Shown here: in pieces, positions 46,138 through 58,355 of the stretch
How positions within the stretch are numbered: the stretch's first letter is position 1
Layout of the letters: each line of letters starts with the position of its first letter
Assembly: GCF_003751635.1 (NCBI RefSeq)
Contig: NZ_RJVI01000002.1
Location: forward strand, 917,986 to 981,985
Reading direction: 5' to 3'
Source of the DNA: Inmirania thermothiophila
Lineage (GTDB): Bacteria > Pseudomonadota > Gammaproteobacteria > DSM-100275
Length of the DNA stretch: 64,000 nucleotides
Position numbers and translations under genes: made by a program
Notes under the pieces: model-generated
Database searches by the model: none
What the model saw: the letters and a program-made list of their open reading frames with translations, nothing else
Told to the model about the DNA's origin: nothing

Positions 46138-46753
46138 CGCGCACCTCCCCCAGAAAGGCCTCCATCCGCGCCGGGTCCTTCTCCCCCGGCGCCCGCTCCA
46201 CGCCGCCGCTGACGTCCACCGCGTAGGGCCGGACCGCGCGCACCGCGGCGCCGACGTTGTCCGGCCGCAGCCCCCCGGCGAGGATCAGCGGCAGCCGCCT
46301 GTGCGCCGGCACCAGCGACCAGTCGAAGGTCTCGCCCGTGCCGCCGGGCCTGCCCGGCCGGTCGGTGTCGGCGAGCAGCGCCGCGGCGTCGCCCCAGCGG
46401 GCCTCGGCCCGCGCCCAGTCGCCCGCCTCCCGCAGCCGCACCGCCTTGATGTAGGGGCGGCCGAAGCTGCGGCAGAAGGCGGGCGGCTCCTCGCCGTGGA
46501 ACTGGAGAAGCTCCACCGGCACCGTGGCCAGCACGCCCCGCACCAGCTCGGGATCCGGATCCACGAACAGGGCCACGCGGGCGACGAACGGGGGCACCGC
46601 CGCCGCCACCGCCAGCGCCTGCCCCAGGTCCACCGCCCGCGGGCTGGGCCCGTAGAAGACGAGACCGATGGCGTCGGCGCCCGCGGCCGCCGCGGCGACG
46701 GCGTCCGCCGGCCGCCTCAGGCCGCAGATCTTGACCCGGGTGCGCGTGGGCAT
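46121..46753 (-). CDS. trpF: Phosphoribosylanthranilate isomerase
   Basis: 210 aa TIM barrel. The catalytic Cys is in [12 protein letters not shown] (near residue 10) and the catalytic Asp in [31 protein letters not shown] and [12 protein letters not shown] are the substrate and phosphate loops. It converts PRA to CdRP in tryptophan synthesis. It begins 12 nt after truA with no obvious Shine-Dalgarno sequence, so it may depend on coupling to truA. Confidence 0.96.
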
Positions 46754-46765
46754 AGGCGGGCAAGG

Positions 46766-47569
46766 TTAGCAGACGGTGCAGCCGGCCCCAAGGTCGGGCT
46801 CGGGGATGCCGAAGTGCGCCGGGTAGCGCACCGCCACCAGGTAGAGCCCCTCGGGCGGCGCGGTGAAGCCGCCGCGGGTGCGGTCGCGGCCCTCCAGCAC
46901 CTCGCGCGCCCACGAGGGCGGGCGCTTGCCCCGGCCGATGTCGATGAGCACGCCGGCGATGTTGCGCACCATGTGATGGAGGAAGGCGTTGGCCTCGGCC
47001 TCCAGGATCACCAGGTCCCCCGCACGGCGCACCGTGAGCTCGCGCAGCTCCCGCACCGGGTGGCGCGCCTGGCAGGCCACGGCACGGAACGCGCTGAAGT
47101 CGTGCTCGCCCACCAGGTGGGCGGCAGCCTCCGCCATGCGCGCCGCGTCCAGGGGCCGGTGCACCCAGGCCACGCGGCCGCGGGCGAGGGCCGGGCGGTC
47201 CATGCGGTTGAGGATGACGTAGCGGTAGCGGCGCGCGGTGGCCGAGAAGCGGGCGTGGAACGCCTCCGGCACCTCCCGCGCCCAGCGCACGCCCACATCC
47301 GGGGGCAGGTTGACGTTGGCCCCCAGGACCCAGCTGCGCGGACTGCGCCGGGCCTCGGTGTCGAAGTGGACCACCTGCGCGGTGGCGTGGACGCCGGCGT
47401 CGGTGCGCCCCGCGCAGACCACCCGCACCGGGGCGTCGGCGACCACCGACAGCGCCCGCTCCAGCTCCGCCTGGACCGTGCGCTCGCCGTCCTGCGCCTG
47501 CCAGCCGCGGAAGGCGCTGCCGTCGTACTCGACCCCGAGGGCGACCCTCACCGTGCCCGCCGCGGGCAC
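46766..47569 (-). CDS. truA: tRNA pseudouridine(38-40) synthase
   Basis: 267 aa. Seen: ALGVEYDGSAFRGWQAQDGERTVQAELERAL, the catalytic Asp in VCAGRTDAGVHATAQVVHFDT, and NAFLHHMVRNIAGVLIDIGRGKR. It isomerises uridines 38-40 in the anticodon stem of many tRNAs. GTG 47569 is used; a second GTG at codon 7 (V-R-V-A-L-G-V-E-Y-D-G) would also leave an intact protein. It lies 30 nt after fimV, the usual place in gammaproteobacteria. Confidence 0.95.
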   Translation of the reverse strand: MPAAGTVRVALGVEYDGSAFRGWQAQDGERTVQAELERALSVVADAPVRVVCAGRTDAGVHATAQVVHFDTEARRSPRSWVLGANVNLPPDVGVRWAREVPEAFHARFSATARRYRYVILNRMDRPALARGRVAWVHRPLDAARMAEAAAHLVGEHDFSAFRAVACQARHPVRELRELTVRRAGDLVILEAEANAFLHHMVRNIAGVLIDIGRGKRPPSWAREVLEGRDRTRGGFTAPPEGLYLVAVRYPAHFGIPEPDLGAGCTVC

Positions 47570-47599
47570 CCGCGGCCCGCGATCCGCGCCCGCCCCACG

Positions 47600-50500
47600 T
47601 CAGGCCCCCGGCAGCCGCCCCAGCAGCTCCTCGGCCTCGCGGCGCTGGGCCTCGTCGCCCTCCTCGAGCACCTCCTCGAGGATCTCGCGCGCGCCCTCCT
47701 CGTCGCCCATGTCCAGGTAGGCGCGCGCGAGGTCCAGCTTGGTGGCGACCAGATCCTCCTCCGCCCCCTCGCCGAGCTCGGCGAGATCCACCTCGCCGCT
47801 GGCCTCGCCCGGGGCGCCCGCATCCCATTCGACCGAGAAGTCGCCGCCCAGGCTGTCGGCCGGCAGGGGCGCCCCGGCGGCCTCGCCGTCACCGGCGGCC
47901 GAAGGCCCTTCGGGCGCCCCCGTCGGCTCCGTGCGGGCGGCATCTGCCCCCGTGGGCGCCTCTCCCACAGGCTCCGCGCCTGCGGCGGCCTCCTCCGGCA
48001 ACACCTCCTCCACCCGGTCCCCGCCGGCACCGACCTCCTCCGCGGGCGGCTCCGCCCGCCGCGCCTCCTCGGGGGACGCCCCTTCGGCGGGCGCCTCGGA
48101 CACCCCCGCGGTCTCCCACTCGATGGAGTAGTCGCCGCTCTCGTCAAGGGCGCGCCTCGGCGGGGCCTCCGCCGCCTCCGCCGCCTCCTCCGGGGCCGCC
48201 CCCTCCTCCCCGACGCCGAGATCCAGGTCCAGCGGTTCTTCCGCCGCCCCCTCCGGCGGCGTCTGCGCCGCGGCATCGCCCCCCTCGAGGCCTTCCTCGA
48301 GCTCGCGGATGCGCTCGGCGCGCGGCCCCACCTCGCTCCAGTCGATGGAGAAGTCCTCCTCCTCGGGCACCGGGCCCGCCTCGGGCGCGACCTCGCCCTC
48401 GGGCGCCGCCCCGGGGGCGCCCGCCGACTCGCCGGCATCCCAGGCCACCGAGAAGTCCTCGACGCCGGCCTGCTCGGCCCCCGCGTCCTCCTGCGCCGGC
48501 GGCGCCTCCTCGGCGCCCTTGCCGAGCCCGGAGCCGGTGACGTCCCATTCGATGGAGAAGTCGCGACGCCCCTCGTCCTCCTCCGCGGGCGCCGCTTCCC
48601 CGGCCTCCCCTTCCGGGGTCCCCAGCTCGGCGTCCAGCGGCGCCTGCCCGCGCACCGTGTCCAGCTCGAGGTCGAAGTATTCCTCCTGATCCTCCCCCCC
48701 CGCGCCCGGGATCTCCAGGTCCACGCTGGAGCCCTCGCCCTCCGGGGCCTGCGTCGCCTCGTCCTCGAAGTCGAGCCGGAAGTCGACCGGCGGGGGGCCC
48801 TCCGCCGCCGCGGGCGCCTCCCCCGCCTCGGCGAGGTCCGCGGCCCCGTCGCCCGCGAAGGCCGGATTGTCGGGGCAGAGGTCGCGCCCCATAAGGACGA
48901 GCTTGCCGTAGTCGCCGCCGCCCCGGGCCTTGAGCGCATCGGCAAGCTCCATCGCCAGCGGCTCGAAGGCCGCGCGGTCGCGGTTGGCGTAGTGGATCTC
49001 CGCGAGCTTCAGGCGCAGATCCAGGCGGTCGGGGTAGGACTCGAGCCCCCTGCGGACGATGGCCTCGGCCTGGTCGGCACGCCCGTAGGCGAGATAGACG
49101 TCGGCCTCGGCGAGCATCCGCTCCACCTCCTCGGCGCCGGCCGGGGACTCCTCGAGGAGGATGGTGTCCTCGCCCGGCGTCTCGGCCGGCGGCGCAGCTT
49201 GCGGCACGTCCATCGCCGCCGCCTCCGCCGGCTCCGGCTCGGGCGCCGGCACCTCCGGGGCGGGCGCGGCCTCGGCCACCGCCGGAGCCGCCTCGGCGGC
49301 GGGCCGGCGCCGACGCACGGCGAGCAGCAGCAGGAGGAGAAGCAGCACCAGGGCGCCGCCGGCCGCGGCCATCCGCATCGGATCCCCCAGCAGGGCGTCG
49401 CGCACCGCCTCCACGGGGCCCGGCGGCGGCGGGGCCGCCGCCGGGGGCGGTGCCGGCGCCGCGGATGGCGCCGGCCTCGGGGCGGGCACCGGCTCCGGGG
49501 TCGGCGCCTGCGCCGACTCCTCCGCTGCGGGTGCGGTCGGCGCCTCCGTCTCGGCACCGGCGCTCCCCGGTGCCGTCCCGGCGCCGCCCGCCTCGCCGGT
49601 CGCGGGTGCGCCCGCCGCGGCCTGCTCGGCCTCCGCCGCCTGCCGCGCCTGCAGCTCCGCCAGCGTCTGCGCGCGCAGGCTGATCAGGCGCTGCATCTCG
49701 GCGATGCGCTTCTCCAGCTCCGCGAGCCGCTGACGCAGCTCCTCGTTCTCGAGCCGGCGCGCCTCGGCGGCCTCGGTGGCGAGCGCAAGCTCGCGCTGGA
49801 GGCGGCGCACCTCGTCATCGGCGGCGGCCTCCGCGGTGCCGCCCACGGCGCCGCCGGGGCGCCCGCCCCCCTCCTCGCCCTCCGGGGCCACCACCTCGAG
49901 GCGCGCCGGCGCCGGGGCCTGCGCCACCTCCGGCGGAGGCTCCCGGCGCCCGCCGGCGGCCGTGCGCCAGGCGGCGTTCTGCCGCCGCACCTCGGCCAGC
50001 GCCTCGGCGGCGCCCACGGCCTCGATCTCGGCCCGGCTGGGGACGCGCAGCACCACCCCCGCCTTGAGACGGTTGATGTTGCCGCCGAGGAAGGCGTCGG
50101 GATTGGCGCGCTGCAGCGCCACCATCATGCGCGCGACGCTCACCGACGGATCCGGGCGCAGGCGCGAGGCGATGGCGTAGAGGGTGTCGCCGCGCCGGGT
50201 CGGCCCGTAGGTGTCCGGCGCGGCGGAGGCCTGCGCGAGCGGCGCCGGGGCGCGCGGGGCCGGGGCAGGGACCGCCTCCGGGGCGGCGGGCGGGGCCGCC
50301 GCCGGGGCCGCCACCGCCGCGGGGCCGCGCCGCGCCAGCACCGGCGGATCCAGCAGCAGCGTGTACTCGCGCACGAGGCGGCCGCTCGGCCACTCCGCCA
50401 CCAGCAGCAGGCTCACGAAGGGCTCGCGCACCGGGTCACGGGTGGTCACCTCGATCCAGGCGCGGTCCCCCTCGCGGCGGACCTCGAAGCGCAGATTTCC

Positions 50501-50731
50501 GAGCAGGGCCGAGCGCTCGATGCCGGCACGACGGAACTCCTCCGGCGTGGCCAGGCCGACGCGCAGCGCCTCGATGTCCTCGGCCGGGCCCACCCGCAGC
50601 GCGATGCGCGCCCGCAGCGGCTCGTTGAGGGCCGAGCGCAGCTCGACCCCTCCCAGGCCGAGGGCCCGGACACCGCCCGGCAGGGCGGCGACCAGGAAGC
50701 CGAGGACCAGGGCGTAGAGGCCTCTTCGCAT
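47600..50731 (-). CDS. fimV: FimV-family pole/motility protein with repeated D-F-S-x-x-W motifs
   Basis: 1043 aa. A signal peptide (about 1-23) precedes the conserved FimV N-domain (LGLGGVELRSALNEPLRARI). A LysM domain (about 172-230, RRGDTLYAIASRLRPD) binds peptidoglycan, a coiled coil spans about 305-375, and one membrane helix about 455-473 (GGALVLLLLLLLLAV). The cytoplasmic part begins with a TPR-like region (AEADVYLAYGRADQAEAIVRRGLESYP). It is then very acidic and ends in the FimV C-domain (TKLDLARAYLDMGDEEGAREILEEVLEEG). The acidic region carries five copies of D-[FY]-S-[IV]-x-W at residues 724, 759, 793, 867 and 964. FimV organises the cell pole and type IV pili in Pseudomonas. GGGAGGG precedes ATG 50731. 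An inverted repeat sits in its leader. Confidence 0.93.
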   Translation of the reverse strand: MRRGLYALVLGFLVAALPGGVRALGLGGVELRSALNEPLRARIALRVGPAEDIEALRVGLATPEEFRRAGIERSALLGNLRFEVRREGDRAWIEVTTRDPVREPFVSLLLVAEWPSGRLVREYTLLLDPPVLARRGPAAVAAPAAAPPAAPEAVPAPAPRAPAPLAQASAAPDTYGPTRRGDTLYAIASRLRPDPSVSVARMMVALQRANPDAFLGGNINRLKAGVVLRVPSRAEIEAVGAAEALAEVRRQNAAWRTAAGGRREPPPEVAQAPAPARLEVVAPEGEEGGGRPGGAVGGTAEAAADDEVRRLQRELALATEAAEARRLENEELRQRLAELEKRIAEMQRLISLRAQTLAELQARQAAEAEQAAAGAPATGEAGGAGTAPGSAGAETEAPTAPAAEESAQAPTPEPVPAPRPAPSAAPAPPPAAAPPPPGPVEAVRDALLGDPMRMAAAGGALVLLLLLLLLAVRRRRPAAEAAPAVAEAAPAPEVPAPEPEPAEAAAMDVPQAAPPAETPGEDTILLEESPAGAEEVERMLAEADVYLAYGRADQAEAIVRRGLESYPDRLDLRLKLAEIHYANRDRAAFEPLAMELADALKARGGGDYGKLVLMGRDLCPDNPAFAGDGAADLAEAGEAPAAAEGPPPVDFRLDFEDEATQAPEGEGSSVDLEIPGAGGEDQEEYFDLELDTVRGQAPLDAELGTPEGEAGEAAPAEEDEGRRDFSIEWDVTGSGLGKGAEEAPPAQEDAGAEQAGVEDFSVAWDAGESAGAPGAAPEGEVAPEAGPVPEEEDFSIDWSEVGPRAERIRELEEGLEGGDAAAQTPPEGAAEEPLDLDLGVGEEGAAPEEAAEAAEAPPRRALDESGDYSIEWETAGVSEAPAEGASPEEARRAEPPAEEVGAGGDRVEEVLPEEAAAGAEPVGEAPTGADAARTEPTGAPEGPSAAGDGEAAGAPLPADSLGGDFSVEWDAGAPGEASGEVDLAELGEGAEEDLVATKLDLARAYLDMGDEEGAREILEEVLEEGDEAQRREAEELLGRLPGA

Positions 50732-50849
50732 GATCCCTCCCTCTCCCAGCGCGGGCCGCGGCCCGCGGGCCTGCTTCCCCCCGAAGCGGATCGGCGCGCG
50801 GCCGGCTTTCTTGAACCGATGCCGTCGCGCCGCGGGCTTGCAGCCGCCT

Positions 50850-50877
50850 CCCCAGGGCGTACTTGAAGTCCCTGGGG
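50850..50877. repeat. Inverted repeat at the fimV transcription start
   Basis: CCCCAGGG (50850-50857) and CCCTGGGG (50870-50877) form a perfect 8+8 dyad around CGTACTTGAAGT, which itself contains ACTT-G-AAGT. It covers the predicted fimV start (about 50873) and could be an operator or the first hairpin of the 140-nt leader. No U tract follows, so it is unlikely to be a terminator. Confidence 0.45.
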
Positions 50878-50879
50878 CA

Positions 50880-50909
50880 ACTATAGCCTCAGCGCCCGCC
50901 CCCCACCAA
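50880..50909 (-). promoter_or_regulatory. Predicted fimV promoter
   Basis: On the minus strand, TTGGTG (50909-50904), an 18-nt spacer, and TATAGT (50885-50880). The -10 matches at 5 of 6; the -35 is weak. It overlaps the last codons of the upstream Asd-like gene. Confidence 0.45.
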
Positions 50910-51845
50910 CGGCAGCACCGCCCCCACCGCCACCTCGGCCAGGAGCCGCAGATCGTCCACCGCCACCCACAGGGCAAGCCCGCCGGTGCCGTCGGCGCGC
51001 ACCCGCCCCACGTGGACCGCGCCTGTGCCCAGGGCCTCGGTGGCCGGCGCCGCCGCCGATCCGCCCGCCGCCAGCCCGGGGGCGGCCGCGAGCAGCGCCT
51101 GCGCGCGCTGCGGCGCGAGCGGCCGCGCCGGGCGCAGGTGCACCGCGGCGGCATGGCCGAAGAAGACCGGGACCTCGGTGCGGGTGAGGGCGAGCGGCGG
51201 CGGCGCGATGCCGAGCAGCCGCCCCAGCGCCGCCGCGAGCGCCGCCTCGGCCCGCGCCGCCCCCTGCGCATCCCCCAGGGGCAGGACGTTGAAGGCGATC
51301 CGGCCGGGAAAGACCACCGGCTCCACCGGACGGCCGTTGAGGAGCAGCGCGCTCTGGCGCGCCAGCTCCTCGACCCCCTCGCGGCCGCGGCCCGAGGCCG
51401 CCTCGTAGGTGACGACGTGGAGCGCCTCGAGGCCGGCCTCGTCCGCGAGCGGGCGAAGCGCCAGCGCCAGCGCCAGGGGCAGGGCGTCGGGGACCGTCGC
51501 CACCGCGCCCGGCGCCGCCGCGCCCCCCGGCATGAGCACGATCCCGTCGTCCTCGCCGCCGAGGCGGACGACGGCGCAGCCGGCGCCGGCGCAGCGGGCC
51601 GCCCACGCCGCCGCCTCCCGCGGCGGCAGGGCCACCAGGACCACCGCCGCCGCACCCGGGTCGAAGGCGGCGAGCGCCCCCACCGGCAGCTCCGCGGCGC
51701 CGAACGGCACGGTGTCCCCGGCCGCCTCCGCCCCGTCCCAGGCGCCGACCCGCGCCGCCTCCACCCCCGCCTCGGCGAGGCGCTCGAGGACGACGCGGCC
51801 GAGGCTGCCGGCCGCGCCGAGGACGGCGAGGGCGGGCGCGCTCAC
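50889..51845 (-). CDS. Aspartate-semialdehyde dehydrogenase-like paralogue, probably non-catalytic
   Basis: 318 aa. It aligns with Asd: a Rossmann start [19 protein letters not shown], a middle [19 protein letters not shown] like the [17 protein letters not shown] of true Asd, and a C-terminal [15 protein letters not shown]. The Cys-bearing GNCTVSLM motif of the enzyme next door has no counterpart; the matching stretch is [17 protein letters not shown]. It therefore resembles the USG-1 type of catalytically dead homologue found between asd and fimV/truA in gammaproteobacteria. Its role is unknown; a regulatory or structural partner of Asd is possible. GTG 51845 overlaps the asd stop by 4 nt (GTGA). 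Confidence 0.85.
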   Translation of the reverse strand: MSAPALAVLGAAGSLGRVVLERLAEAGVEAARVGAWDGAEAAGDTVPFGAAELPVGALAAFDPGAAAVVLVALPPREAAAWAARCAGAGCAVVRLGGEDDGIVLMPGGAAAPGAVATVPDALPLALALALRPLADEAGLEALHVVTYEAASGRGREGVEELARQSALLLNGRPVEPVVFPGRIAFNVLPLGDAQGAARAEAALAAALGRLLGIAPPPLALTRTEVPVFFGHAAAVHLRPARPLAPQRAQALLAAAPGLAAGGSAAAPATEALGTGAVHVGRVRADGTGGLALWVAVDDLRLLAEVAVGAVLPLVGGGR

Positions 51846-52957
51846 CGCTCCAGGAGGATCCCCAGCATGCGCCGGAGCGGCTCGGCGGCGCCCCACAGGA
51901 GCTGGTCGCCGACGGTGAAGGCGCCGAGATACTGCGGCCCCATGGCGAGCTTGCGCAGGCGCCCGACGGGGATGTCGAGGGTGCCGGTGACCGCCGCCGG
52001 GGTGAGCTCGCGCACGGTGCGCTCGCGCTCGTTGGGCACCACCCGCACCCACGCGTTGGCCTCGGCGATGATGGCCTCGAGCTCGTCGAGCGGCACGTCG
52101 CGGGTGAGCTTGATGGTGAGCGCCTGGCTGTGGCAGCGCATGGCGCCGATCCGCACGCAGATGCCGTCCACCGGGATCGGGTTGTCCTCGCGCCCGAGGA
52201 TCTTGTTGGTCTCCACCGCCCCCTTCCACTCCTCGCGGCTGCGCCCGTCCGGCATGGGGACGTCGATCCAGGGGATGAGGCTGCCCGCCAGCGGCACCCC
52301 GAAGTGGGCGGTGGGAAAGTCCGCCGCCCGCAGGGCCTCGGTCACCGCGCGGTCGATCTCGAGGATGCCGCGCGCGGGGTCGTCGAGGGCATCGCCGGCG
52401 GCCTCGCGCAGCCGCCCCATCTGCGCCAGCAGCTCGCGCATGTTCTGGGCGCCTGCACCCGAGGCCGCCTGGTAGGTCATGGAGGAGACCCATTCCACGA
52501 GCCCGGCGCGGAACAGCCCCCCGACGGCCATGAGCATGAGGCTCACCGTGCAGTTGCCGCCGATGAAGTCGCGCACCCCGCGCACCAGGGCGTCGCGGAT
52601 CGCATCGCCGTTGACGGGGTCGAGGACGATGACGCTGGTGGGCTCCATGCGCAGGGCGGAGGCGGCGTCGATCCAGTAGCCGTCCCAGCCCGCCGCGCGC
52701 AGCCGCGGGTGGATCTCCCGCGTGTAGTCCCCCCCCTGGCAGGAGACGATGGCGTCCATGGCCGCAAGGGCCTCGAGGTCGCGCGCATCCGCAAGCGGCG
52801 GCACCTCGCGCCCGATGTCCGGCCCCGGCTGCCCGGCCTGGGAGGTGGAGAAGAAGACGGGCTCCGGGATGCGCCCGAAGTCCCCCTCCGCGCGCATCCG
52901 CTCCATGAGCACCGAGCCCACCATGCCCCGCCAGCCGACGAACCCGATCCGTCTCAT
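51842..52957 (-). CDS. asd: Aspartate-semialdehyde dehydrogenase
   Basis: 371 aa, the proteobacterial group-1 length. Seen: [17 protein letters not shown] (NADP fold), the catalytic Cys in [55 protein letters not shown] and the catalytic His in [16 protein letters not shown]. It reduces aspartyl phosphate to aspartate semialdehyde for Lys, Thr, Met and diaminopimelate. It follows leuB by 31 nt and is coupled to the inactive paralogue downstream. Confidence 0.98.
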   Translation of the reverse strand: MRRIGFVGWRGMVGSVLMERMRAEGDFGRIPEPVFFSTSQAGQPGPDIGREVPPLADARDLEALAAMDAIVSCQGGDYTREIHPRLRAAGWDGYWIDAASALRMEPTSVIVLDPVNGDAIRDALVRGVRDFIGGNCTVSLMLMAVGGLFRAGLVEWVSSMTYQAASGAGAQNMRELLAQMGRLREAAGDALDDPARGILEIDRAVTEALRAADFPTAHFGVPLAGSLIPWIDVPMPDGRSREEWKGAVETNKILGREDNPIPVDGICVRIGAMRCHSQALTIKLTRDVPLDELEAIIAEANAWVRVVPNERERTVRELTPAAVTGTLDIPVGRLRKLAMGPQYLGAFTVGDQLLWGAAEPLRRMLGILLER

Positions 52958-52988
52958 GACACCCCCTCGGTCCCGCACCGGAACCCCG

Positions 52989-56154
<3,166 letters not shown>

Positions 56155-56321
56155 CGCAGCCTCTCGTCGGGGGGCGCCCCAGCGCGCCCCTGCCCCCGGG
56201 CCCCGCCCGCTGCGGGGTGCCCTCGTCGAAGACCGGGCAGTTTACGGCATGGCGCGGATCCGGGCCACGGGGGCGCGGCCGCAGGCTCGCCGCCGGCGGC
56301 GGCGCGGCTTATCCTGCCCCC

Positions 56322-57212
56322 ATGGAGATCGCCGAGCTGGAGACCTTCCGCGAAGTGGCGCGCTGCGGCTCCTTCACCGCCGCGGCGCAGCGGCTGCATC
56401 TGTCCCAGCCCGCGGTGAGCAAGCGCATCCAGGCCCTCGAGCGCGAGCTCGGCGGGCCCCTCTTCGACCGCATGGGGCGCCGCGTGGTGCTCACCGAGGC
56501 CGGGCGCGCCCTGCTCGCCCGCGCCGAGCGCATCCTCGCCGAGGTGGAGGAGGCCCGCCGCGGCCTGCACCGCCTCGTGGGACGGGTCGCGGGGCGGCTG
56601 CCGCTGGCGATCAGCCACCACGTGGGCCTGCGCCTGCTGCCCCAGCTGCTGCGCCGCTACAGCGCGCGCTATCCCGAGGTGGAGCTGGACCTGCACTTCG
56701 CCGACTCCGAGGGCGCCTGCCGCATGGTGAGCGCCGGCGACCTGGAGCTCGCCGTGGTCACCCTGCCGCCGCGCCCCATGGAGGGGCTGCGCTTCGAGCC
56801 CGTCTGGCGCGAGCGGCTGGTGGTGGCGAGCGCACCGGATCATCCGCTGGCGCGGCGGCGCAGCGTCACCGCCGAGGACCTCTCGCGCCACGCCGCGGTG
56901 CTGCCGGGGGTGGAGACCTGCACCCGCGGGATCATCGAGGAGGGCCTCGCCCGCATCGGCGTCAAGGTGCGCGAGCGCCTCGCCACCAACTACATGGAGA
57001 CGGTGCGGGTGATGATCTCGGTGGGCCTCGGCTGGGGCTGCCTGCCGGCCTCCATGGTGGACGACGGCCTCGTCGTCCACCGCGTGCCCGGGCTGGTGCT
57101 GCGCCGCCAGCTCGGCGCCGTGACCCACGTCCACCGCACGCTCTCCAACCCCGCCCGCGCCTTCCTCGACATGCTGCGCGAGGAGCGCCCGGCGCCGCCG
57201 TCCGCGCCCTAG
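56322..57212 (+). CDS. LysR-family transcriptional regulator divergent from leuC
   Basis: 296 aa. The N-terminal helix-turn-helix is clear (FREVARCGSFTAAAQRLHLS then QPAVSKRIQALERELGGPLF). A linker helix and a periplasmic-binding-like effector domain follow (LPLAISHHVGLRLLPQLLRRYSA to the C-terminus). LysR proteins usually repress themselves and activate a divergent operon, here leuCDB, with a co-inducer that could be a leucine-pathway intermediate; this is inferred from position. I saw no convincing T-N11-A site in the 167-nt gap. The 3' end overlaps the MFS gene end by 4 nt. Confidence 0.92.
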   Translation: MEIAELETFREVARCGSFTAAAQRLHLSQPAVSKRIQALERELGGPLFDRMGRRVVLTEAGRALLARAERILAEVEEARRGLHRLVGRVAGRLPLAISHHVGLRLLPQLLRRYSARYPEVELDLHFADSEGACRMVSAGDLELAVVTLPPRPMEGLRFEPVWRERLVVASAPDHPLARRRSVTAEDLSRHAAVLPGVETCTRGIIEEGLARIGVKVRERLATNYMETVRVMISVGLGWGCLPASMVDDGLVVHRVPGLVLRRQLGAVTHVHRTLSNPARAFLDMLREERPAPPSAP

Positions 57213-58351
57213 CGCAGCCAGCGCCCGGCGACGAGGGCGCCGCAGGCGGCGACGAGGCCGGCGAGCGCGTAGGTGGCCTCGGGGCCGACGCTGCCCCAGA
57301 GGTGCCCGGCGGCGAGGCTGCCGACGGCACCCCCCGCGCCGAAGCTCAGGCTCGAGTACAGGGCCTGGCCGCGCCCCTCCCAGCCGTCGGGGAAGTGGCG
57401 CTGGATGAGGTGCATGGCGGCGCCGTGGTAGCTGCCGAAGCTCGCCGCGTGCAGGGTCTGGGCCAGCACAAGGACCACGGGCTGCTCGGCCAGCCCCGCG
57501 ATGAGCAGCCAGCGCGCCGCCGCAAGCCACAGGCTCGCGATCAGGATCGCACGCGCCCCGTAGCGCGCGAGCAGCCGGTGCATGACCAGGAACACCCCGA
57601 TCTCCGCCACCACCCCCAGCGACCACAGCCAGCCCGCCGCCTCGCGGCTGTAGCCGTGATCCACGAGGTAGAGGGTGTAGAAGGCGTAGTAGGGCCCGTG
57701 GCTCGCCTGCATGAGGAAGACCACCGCGAGCAGGGCGAGCACCGCCGGCCGCCGGAGCACGGCCGCGGCGCCCGCGCGCGCGCCGTCGCCCCCTGCGCCG
57801 GCGCGTTCCGGCACCAGCAGGCTGGCAAGCCAGATGCCCGCAAGGAGCCCGAGGATGACCCCGGGCAGCAGCGCCGGTCCGTGCCGATCGAGCAGCCGCC
57901 CGAGGGCGCCCACCGCGACGATGAAGCCCACCGAGCCCCACAGGCGGACGTGGGCGTAGCGGTGGCTGTGCTCGCCGAGGTGGCCGAGGGTGGTGGCCTC
58001 GAACTGGGGCAGCACGGCGTTCCAGAAGAAGCTGAAGGCCGCCGTGACGAGAAGCAGCCACCCGTAGCCGCTGCCGGCGAAGACCCCGGCGAAGCAGACC
58101 GCCGCCGCCAGCGCCCCGAGGCGCACGATGCCCATACGCACGCCGGCGTGGTCGGCGATCCAGCCCCAGAGGTTGGGGGCGACGATCTTGGTGCCCGCAA
58201 GCACCGCCATGAGGGTGCCGATGGCGGCGGCGTCGAGGCCCTGCGCCCGCAGGTACAGCCCCCAGTACGGGATCAGCGCCCCGAGCGAGGCGAAGTAGAG
58301 GAGATAGAAGGCGGACAGGCGCCAGTAGGGGACGGCGCGGACGGCCAGCAT
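57209..58351 (-). CDS. MFS transporter, HcaT/3-phenylpropionate-permease-like
   Basis: 380 aa with twelve hydrophobic segments. Seen: YLLYFASLGALIPYWGLYLRAQGLDAAAIGTLMA at the N-terminus, VRLWGSVGFIVAVGALGRLLDRHG, and ALYSSLSFGAGGAVGSLAAGHLWG. This matches the MFS_1-like/HcaT group often located beside aroC in gammaproteobacteria. The substrate is unknown; nucleoside or aromatic-acid uptake is a family-based guess. It starts 4 nt after the aroC stop and is co-transcribed with it. Confidence 0.88.
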   Translation of the reverse strand: MLAVRAVPYWRLSAFYLLYFASLGALIPYWGLYLRAQGLDAAAIGTLMAVLAGTKIVAPNLWGWIADHAGVRMGIVRLGALAAAVCFAGVFAGSGYGWLLLVTAAFSFFWNAVLPQFEATTLGHLGEHSHRYAHVRLWGSVGFIVAVGALGRLLDRHGPALLPGVILGLLAGIWLASLLVPERAGAGGDGARAGAAAVLRRPAVLALLAVVFLMQASHGPYYAFYTLYLVDHGYSREAAGWLWSLGVVAEIGVFLVMHRLLARYGARAILIASLWLAAARWLLIAGLAEQPVVLVLAQTLHAASFGSYHGAAMHLIQRHFPDGWEGRGQALYSSLSFGAGGAVGSLAAGHLWGSVGPEATYALAGLVAACGALVAGRWLR

Positions 58352-58355
58352 CCCC

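Noticed and set aside
56155-56321. T-box, leader peptide or LysR site upstream of leuC
   Set aside because: I found no leucine-rich leader peptide, no specifier/T-box sequence and no convincing T-N11-A dyad in the 167-nt gap. Control by the divergent LysR is inferred only from position.
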